From positions 2,209,501 to 2,273,500 of the forward strand of contig JBBPUQ010000007.1 of assembly GCA_038501195.1 (NCBI GenBank): DNA of 64,000 nucleotides. The letters are read 5' to 3'. Below are positions 57,620-64,000 of this stretch, in pieces. The DNA is from Nemania diffusa. Lineage: Eukaryota; Ascomycota; Sordariomycetes; Xylariales; Xylariaceae. Position 1 is the stretch's first letter. Each line of letters starts with the position of its first letter. Below the pieces are notes generated by a model, which did no database searches, was not told where the DNA came from, and worked only from the letters and a program-made list of their open reading frames with translations. The position numbers were made by a program, and so were the translations under genes.

Positions 57620-59073
57620 GTTTGTACGTATGTATGTAAATGCTTATCTAGAGAACAACAAGGTCGGCGGGCTATTGATGTTGACGACAAAGGCGCGTGA
57701 CGTGGTGGCTCTCGCGATCGATCGGGTGTTCCGGTCGTCTTTTCAACGCTTGTGCGCCTGCGTCGGTGTCGCGAGTGGTATGGCAAATCTTCTAGGTGCT
57801 ATCTTTATGCTGTGCCTATTCGGAGAGGGATTGCGGCAGGTCAATCAATGAATGTCAATGTCGGATTAAAAGTTGATCACTTTTCCGCTACCTATTCTCC
57901 TATCAAGGATAATAATCTCAGCCTGGGTTCGTTGTTGGCTAAGTCGGCAATAGCGCACTCTTGGCACAAGTGGATCACCAACGAGGCTCGGTGCAGATAG
58001 GTACTGTATTAGCTGTAATTAGCCTGCAGAGTACTTAGACCAATACTGATGAAGGTACCTCTTTGGGTATACTTGTTAACAGTAACAATCAAGTACTGTA
58101 CGGATACTGTAAGCCACCGCAAGTCCTGTCGCAGCCTGCACATGTAGAAATGTATAGATGTCGAAAAAGGATGGGGTATGAGAGGGATGAAATTTATACC
58201 AGGGTACTTAGTACTTACACATGAGGAAAGCGATCAGGTATGAATAGGGGCTAATAGACACAGATAAGTATATCTAGGTACCTCCCTGTAAGTACCTAAA
58301 TATGGGAGGAGTTAACTTTGCCACTAATTCAGGACCTACCCAGGATAGGAATACCTTTCAAGTCGGCTATTAGTTGGTGTTACACGATTAGTGCCGCCAG
58401 TGCTGCGTATAGCTGGTACCTAGGTACCTGGTAATAGTGCAGCACCCTTACCGTAGCATATCTACATAGGTACTTATGTTAATATAGTTTTTATTTTGTT
58501 ACTTGACAACCAACATCGCAACATAGAGTTCACATACAAAGTCCCCAAAATAGTTTAGGGCGTATTCAACAATCTTAGCTCCAAACTATATAGTGAAATT
58601 AGGGGTCTCCCAATACCAAGCTAAAGTTAATGACGTACGAAGTATCTACTCATAGATCAAGAACACACCTACCTACCTAGTATGTAAATATGTACCTACC
58701 TACCATTATACCAGCATCAACAGACTGAGGGTAGAGAAGCCAGGAGCTATCTAGATTACATATGTATGTAGATCCCACCCGTGCTACCTAACTTATGCAT
58801 GTATACAGCATATAAACGCTATATACCATTAATACTTTAGATACAGTTTCATACCTTCAATAGTCTTCAACGGTAAACTGTAGTCAGAGGGTTTCACCAC
58901 GAGCGTCTCACTGTGTTCCCCTATCATCTGTTAATGAATATTAGGATATAATAGAGACGCTCCCTGTCTCACCTTATGAAATTAATAGTTTTTATTCTTT
59001 TTTTTGTATTACTAGCTAATGCTCTTTTATTATATAGGCGATGGCCAATTCATCGTCCCAGTGACAAATAACC
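57620..59073. other. Intergenic, rich in GGTACCT/TAGGTA words
   Basis: 1.45 kb with no supported gene. Dense TAGGTACCT- and CTACCTACC-type words occur at about 58270-58300, 58417-58432, 58466 and 58668-58705. Confidence 0.5.
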
Positions 59074-60302
59074 TTAAGCGCCGAAGACCTTGTCGAAACC
59101 AACTAAGGTGAAGCGGTACTGAACCTTGTTAGTCCTAACGCGATCGATAACCTCCGCGCAGCTCTTTTCGGAGATGGGAATGGTCTCGACCATGGGGCGT
59201 ATCTTCTTCTCGGCAGCGAACTCCAACATAGCCAAACACTCGGCGCGGCTGCCGATGTGGCTGGAACCGATGCAGCAGGCGTTCGACATGAGCTGCTGCG
59301 GCTTGAGCTCCTTTATAGCCTCATCGGGCAGACCGACTTGATGGAACTTGCAGTTGACCTTGAGGGTCGAGAGATAGTCTTGAAGCGTGGGCGTCTGCAG
59401 CACGTCGGCGGTGCTGAGCACCAGGTCGAACTTGAAGGCCAGCGGCGTGGCCCAGTCCTTCTCCCCGCTACTCACGAAATGCTTGGCGCCTAGTTTCAGT
59501 GCGTCTTCTTCCTTGTTGGGTGAGTGGGAGATGACCGTCACCTCTGCGCCGAGCGCATTTGCAAACAGGACGGCGAAGTGACCCAGTCCGCCAAGACCGA
59601 CGATGGCAACTTGCCGCCCGGGACCAACGCCCGCGCGTACCAGGGGCTCCCATACAGTCAAGCCGGCGCAGAGCATCGGCGCTGCCAGATGGGAGGGGAT
59701 GGCGTCTGGTATGGGGAATACGAAATACTCGTGAGCGCGGATGTGAGACGAGAAACCACCTTGGCTAATGGCCTCACTTGGGTCGACCTCCTTGGGATAG
59801 GGAGCTCCATATGTGGCTGCCTGTGTGAGTAGCTGAAGTTATGGTGCAGGAATGCTATGTGGTGCGTGACTCACCAACTTGGTGCGGACAATAGTTCTCG
59901 TTATCGCTCTTGCACTGGGGGCACTTCAGACAAGACCAAACTTGGGCACCCACACCAACACGATCTCCAACCTTGACGTTTTGTACTTGCGAGCCTACGT
60001 TGATGGCCTTCCCTACAACTTCATGGCCTACACAGAGGGGGGTTGGAGCATCTCCCCAGCCACCGGTGACGGTATGGACATCAGAGCCACAAACACCACA
60101 ACACTCAATTTTGATGTCAATATCGTGGTCACCGAACTTCTTTGGCTTAAACTATTTGGCAGAATATCGATTAGCATGAATACTAGACAGGCAGCAATAC
60201 TGGTTGTGAAATTAAGCCAGGACTCACACTTTGTTTTCTGAAGTCTTGATACTTGCCAAGTTCATTGATCATGAATCCTTCAAACTGCTCTGGATACGGC
60301 AT
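59074..60302 (-). CDS. Zinc-dependent NADP alcohol dehydrogenase (cinnamyl-alcohol/ADH6-7 type)
   Basis: Medium-chain dehydrogenase that interconverts aldehydes and alcohols, probably with NADP(H). Exons 60228-60302, 59875-60151 and 59074-59816 give 364 aa. Catalytic zinc ligands are Cys46 (CGVCGSDVH) and His68/Glu69 (VGHEVVG), with the third cysteine expected in PMLCAGLTVWEP. The structural zinc loop is Cys99, 102, 105 and 113 (CLKCPQCKSDNENYC). The nucleotide-binding motif is GLGGLGHFAV. Start MPYPEQFEGF is typical of the fungal subfamily. The acceptor of intron 2 was placed at GCAG before CCACATATGG because only that keeps phase and gives HQVATYGAPYP. Likely roles are aldehyde detoxification or aromatic-alcohol metabolism. 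Confidence 0.92.
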
Positions 60303-61846
60303 ATCATCGGATGTATATATGAACACACTCCAAACATAGAGTTTCTAGGTGAGTTCTCAAATATTGTGTTTTGCCTTCAATTTGGTGTATGCGAATTGGT
60401 TCTTATGTTGACCGAATAGTTCTGAATTGTCCCTAGAGATGGCTGATTCTTCAAATATGACAAACCGCCTCAAAGTCGGAGCCTCGGAGCTCTTCGGTTC
60501 ATTCCGTTTTGTATATGACGCCATTGATAACCGTGACGAGTGATAATAATGGGGGTTTATGTCAAAGAGTGGTGACGCAGAGGACCCAGTTTGTTGAATA
60601 TCTGGCTTTGTACCGGACAGAATCCGTAAAGGAGAGGTTCCCATATTCTAAATGAGAGGGAAGATTCCCCATTTCGATCCTTTGCATCGGCCAAGATGAG
60701 GGCATTCATGCATTCACATTAGCTGTAAGCCGTCCATCATGTGGTGTTGCAATTTTGACCATCAAGGTGTCTTAGCATCCTTACATATTAAGGTGGGCTG
60801 CACAGACCTGAGTCTCCACTCCTGATGGGACGGAAGTTTGGGATACTCTCCTGGTTATATATTTGAAGGGATATAATTGGAACGAAACGCCATGCACCGC
60901 TTTCGGTAACGCAATTAGACTACCGAGTAATTCCACAACCGCCAGGAGATAGTCGGGCTATTTCAAGTTTCAATCACAACAACTCTTTAAGGATGTCTGG
61001 GCAGCGATGGATTATCATTCTTATTCATCTCTTCTAACACAAGCATATTCACTTCATGAATCATGAATCATGAATCCACCTCCCGTACTCCCGTACTGGG
61101 GTAGGCAGCCCCTCGCCTCCCGGAGAATCGGCTCTAGCTGCCGTCGTCCGCAATAGGTAGTACGTCTTCTACGCTGCGGTGCTTCGGATTTCTGTCAGAT
61201 CAGATCAGTCAGTCGATGACGATCCACGGGCGGGGGGCCATGCTAGGGGGAGGCATAACCCGGCTACCGGAACTCTGCTACCGGGTTACCTAATTTCACA
61301 GCGCGTTCCGGCACTGCGTAGCCGCCGCCCCCTTCCTCCCAATTTGAGCTCGGCGACGCGTTGGGAAGCTGGGGATCTTGCCAATTAGGAGCCTCGCCCA
61401 ACGCATACTGCGGAGAGACGAGCCGAGCCAGCTCATACGCGCTCGTCCATATGAAGGAAAAGCTCGAGCCCGCTTGCGACCGAAAGACACCTGACCTTGT
61501 GGACTAGGCGGGTTCACCTGAGGAAATTGGAATAATGCTTCCCGCCTTCCCCTCCTAGGAAGGGTCTTGCGGTGTGAGGACGAGAGGAGACCGCGCCGCC
61601 TGTGTATCCTCTGCCTACGTAATTCGCTGCATTGGGACGACGTCAGCCCTCTTACAGGTGGTACGGAAACCCGGAGCCCAACCGCGGCACCTATGCATAG
61701 AGAAAGGAAGGTGGAGAGCCAAGTATGAGGCGGTTAAGCCAGCAACGACATGTGTATAAAGCCAGCCCATCCCCATGAGCCTTCCAACGTCTCCCAGCGT
61801 GCATCTTCACTCCCAGCACCGCCAGTCTTCACAAAAAGGACCGAAG
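60303..61846. other. Intergenic, upstream of the cellulase gene
   Basis: No gene supported. It has a small CATGAAT tandem repeat near 61055, a paired TACCGG block near 61260-61290 and G-rich GCGGGG words near 61230 that fit the carbon-repressor CreA consensus (SYGGRG) by eye. Confidence 0.5.
61755..61760 (+). promoter_or_regulatory. Probable TATA box of the GH45 gene
   Basis: TATAAA at 87 bp before the start codon, in a spacing usual for inducible fungal hydrolase genes. Confidence 0.55.
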
Positions 61847-62677
61847 ATGCACACCAAGACCACCGCCCTCAGCCTCCTCGCCACGGCCGCCAGCCTGACG
61901 GCGCCGGCGCGCGCGGCGTCGGGCACGGGCGTGACGACGCGCTACTGGGACTGTTGCAAGCCGTCGTGCGCCTGGGGCGGCAAGGCGTCCGTGTCGGCGC
62001 CTGTGCTCACCTGCGACAACCAGGACCGCCTGCTGAGCGACTCCAACGCCGTCTCGGGCTGCAACGGCGGCACCTCGTACACGTGCTCCGACAACTCGCC
62101 CTGGGCCGTCAACGCTAATCTGGCCTACGGCTTCGCCGCCACCAACATCGCCGGCGGCAGCGAGAGCTCCTGGTGCTGCGCCTGCTACCAGTGCGTCTCC
62201 CCTCTCTCTCCTCTCATTTCCTTTCCCTTCTTCTTTTCGTTATCTTTATTTCACGACTACACCTAGCTTGTGTCCACCAATGCTAACCTACTCCACAGAC
62301 TAACCTTCACCTCCGGCCCCGTGGCCGGCAAGACGATGATCGTGCAGAGCACCAACACAGGCGGCGATTTGGGCAGCAACCAGTTCGACCTGCTGATGCC
62401 CGGCGGCGGCGTCGGCGCCTTCGACGGCTGCCGCAGCGAGTTCGGCCAGTCGCTGCCCGGGGCCCAGTACGGCGGCGTGACCAGCCGCGCCGACTGCGAC
62501 GCCGCCTCCATGCCCGCCGCCCTGCGCGCCGGCTGCTACTGGCGCTTCGACTGGTTCCTCAATGCCGACAACCCCGGCGTCTCCTTCAAGCAGGTCGCCT
62601 GCCCCGCCGCCCTCACCGCCGTCTCCGGCTGCAAGCGCAGCGACGACGGGTCCTTCCCCGCTCCCACCGTGCAGTAG
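61847..62677 (+). CDS. GH45 endoglucanase, secreted, no CBM
   Basis: Endo-beta-1,4-glucanase that cleaves cellulose with inversion. Exons 61847-62190 and 62299-62677 (108-nt intron) give 240 aa. Signal peptide [23 protein letters not shown]. The mature enzyme begins with the family signature [14 protein letters not shown], with the general base at about Asp35. The second carboxylates are in [13 protein letters not shown] (Asp198 and Asp205, the latter the expected catalytic acid). Many paired cysteines match the compact six-stranded barrel. No linker or cellulose-binding module follows the catalytic domain. The join CACYQLTFTSGP restores a conserved stretch. I chose the ATG at 61847 since it begins the signal peptide; an in-frame upstream ATG at 61775 gives a polar, unlikely N-terminus. 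Very GC-rich compared with the flanks. Confidence 0.94.
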
Positions 62678-63188
62678 TGGAGGCAACACCCCCATTAGAG
62701 AAAGATAGTGTTCTGACTAGATAGATGAGGATCGGGATATTTTGTGTCCATTCACCTGGAATTAGCGGAGAGAGCTTCTATCACCTTCCCTTCTCAACTT
62801 CATGTATATATTCTGCCCGGGCCATGTGGCCCGGCGCAACAGTAAATAAGCATTAAATTTTCGAAACAATATAACGCAGGCGATAGTCTTGCAGTTATGA
62901 AAGGACACGGCATTTGCCAAGAACCCTTTTTCTAGTAGGAAATCGCCCGTGATCGATACATCCCTTCCATTATATGTGACACGTAGGTTTGATATTCAGA
63001 CAAGGTAATGTTTTACAAGCACTTAATGGTTTTTTTAGTTTGAGGTAGAGCTAGCTACTGAGCTATCCGTCACCTTGATTAACTATTAGCACAATAAATC
63101 AGGCTAGACCTCCCGCTGCGACTCGAACATATGTACAGTGAATATAGAGCATTGGGAATTTAATGACGTAGTAGAGGGGCCAGACAAC
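62678..63188. other. Intergenic
   Basis: 3' flanks of two convergent genes. Nothing supported. Confidence 0.45.
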
Positions 63189-64000
63189 CTATAGATCACC
63201 GGTTAGAAAGCCTCCTGATGAGAGAAACTGTATTTGGTATTCCCGAAGACTAGCCCAGTTCCTAAGTTCGTCGTCTTCATCCTGCGGACCCAATGTGCCC
63301 GTGGCAGTACCAACTACAGCAGCCGTTCCAGATCTCTCGAGGTTAACGAGGATTTCGATAAATCGGTTCAGATAGTCTTCGGCTTTGACAGCGACGGGTC
63401 CCTTGCGCTCAGAGGAACCTTGTACTAGCGTGCTGGCAACTTGCCGGATTTTATTGATCATCGATTGTCCGTTCGGTTCCAGGTTGCGCTGACCGATAGA
63501 AGTTAGAACGGCAAGTAGATCTTGCACGATTAATTCTCGTTCCTCAGCCACCATCTCATCCCTATCGTACTTCACGCCTTGGACATTTTCAGAGTGAGCA
63601 TCTCGAAGATTAAGATAGCGCTCGACGAAATATGATCGCGTTGCGAGCTGAGAGGCATGGATATTAGCCTTTTGTATTTCAGTCTGCAGCTGACGACGTC
63701 GTAAGGGTTCGCCAAGCGCTCGCCGAACATCATTATCCGGTTGTGTTTCAGGGAACGCAGGCGGATAATATCTTAGTCCTGCCGAGTCTAGGCCGGCTGA
63801 GCCATTCTCATCAGGCTCGGGTTTGACGATTTGCAATTGCGGGGGTAGATGCTCTATGGCCTGTTTCGCTGATACCAGGCCGTTGCTGATGATATTCTTC
63901 TGAGCACTCCAGTCGAAGAAGTTGATTCCGTAGCACATTTCAACACCGATCAGCTCATTCATCGTCATATATATGCGGATATTCCTATTGAATCCGGTGA
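63189..64000 (-). CDS. C-terminal part of a probable Zn2Cys6 transcription factor
   Basis: The last exon runs 63189 to about 63984, where CAATAG looks like an intron acceptor; the rest of the gene lies beyond the window. Visible are ~264 residues of mostly helical sequence: YMTMNELIGVEMCYGINFFDW, ALGEPLRRRQLQTEIQKAN, ASQLATRSYFVERYLNLRDAH, AEERELIVQDLLAVLTSIGQ, NLEPNGQSMINKIRQVASTL, AEDYLNRFIEILVNLERSG. The end (LRNWASLREYQIQFLSSGGF) is acidic then aromatic. This arrangement matches, from memory, the C-termini of a group of fungal C6 zinc-cluster regulators. The DNA-binding domain itself is not in view, so the assignment is tentative. Confidence 0.55.
   Translation of the reverse strand, partial: TGFNRNIRIYMTMNELIGVEMCYGINFFDWSAQKNIISNGLVSAKQAIEHLPPQLQIVKPEPDENGSAGLDSAGLRYYPPAFPETQPDNDVRRALGEPLRRRQLQTEIQKANIHASQLATRSYFVERYLNLRDAHSENVQGVKYDRDEMVAEERELIVQDLLAVLTSIGQRNLEPNGQSMINKIRQVASTLVQGSSERKGPVAVKAEDYLNRFIEILVNLERSGTAAVVGTATGTLGPQDEDDELRNWASLREYQIQFLSSGGFLTGDL

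Noticed and set aside
1..64000. CRISPR array, bacterial operon or prophage
   Set aside because: The DNA is fungal nuclear with introns throughout. No regularly spaced repeats of CRISPR type were seen.

Overview
The window is nuclear DNA of a filamentous ascomycete (Pezizomycotina, most likely Sordariomycetes; Xylariales is a guess from overall gene flavour). The reasons are many short introns (about 50-200 nt, mostly GTAAGT-type donors and CTAAC-type branch points), a retroelement with the signature of repeat-induced point mutation (RIP), and fungal families such as DUF6590, GH45 cellulase, Hpc2, Rba50 and DHA-type transporters. There is no operon structure. All exon joins were worked out by hand from splice signals, reading phase and family resemblance.

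Layout. 1-2.3 kb: EXO1, 5' truncated by the window edge. 2.75-6.57 kb: an LTR retrotransposon destroyed by RIP, with 203-bp LTRs and a GTACA target duplication. 8.3-10.1 kb: ariadne-type RBR ubiquitin ligase (HEL1). 11.2-12.0 kb: mitochondrial 1-Cys peroxiredoxin. 12.8-14.0 kb: a decayed cytochrome P450 pseudogene. 14.8-16.1 kb: DUF6590 protein. 18.5-20.7 kb: ATM1 mitochondrial ABC exporter. 21.7-22.9 kb: two small single-pass membrane proteins. 24.7-25.3 kb: GPI-anchored secreted protein. 26.5-28.1 kb: O-methyltransferase. 28.7-30.7 kb: Ser/Thr-rich wall protein with a CBM19-like module. 32.6-33.3 kb: zinc-ribbon protein. 34.0-38.4 kb: MFS transporter followed by a P450 with a degenerate I-helix. 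38.6 kb: intron-containing tRNA-Ala. 39.3-40.1 kb: secreted cyanophycinase-like peptidase. 41.4-43.2 kb: RRP14/SURF6. 44.1-45.8 kb: two orphan proteins, one with three PY-type motifs. 46.3-48.2 kb: nine-exon short-chain dehydrogenase. 48.9-50.9 kb: HPC2. 54.2-55.5 kb: RBA50. 56.3-57.6 kb: VPS74. 59.1-60.3 kb: zinc alcohol dehydrogenase. 61.8-62.7 kb: GH45 endoglucanase. 63.2-64.0 kb: C-terminal part of a probable Zn2Cys6 regulator.

How the genes work together. Housekeeping genes (DNA repair, ubiquitin ligation, Fe-S cluster export, ribosome assembly, histone chaperoning, RNA polymerase II assembly, Golgi sorting) alternate with accessory genes (P450s, methyltransferase, transporter, wall and secreted proteins). 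The adjacent MFS transporter and P450 could be a two-gene detoxification or secondary-metabolism unit. No PKS, NRPS or terpene synthase backbone is present. I do not see a clear unknown multi-gene system. The best leads are the P450 lacking its acid/alcohol pair, the small PY-motif protein, the zinc-ribbon protein with two identically spaced ribbons, and the outward-fading RIP in the LTRs.
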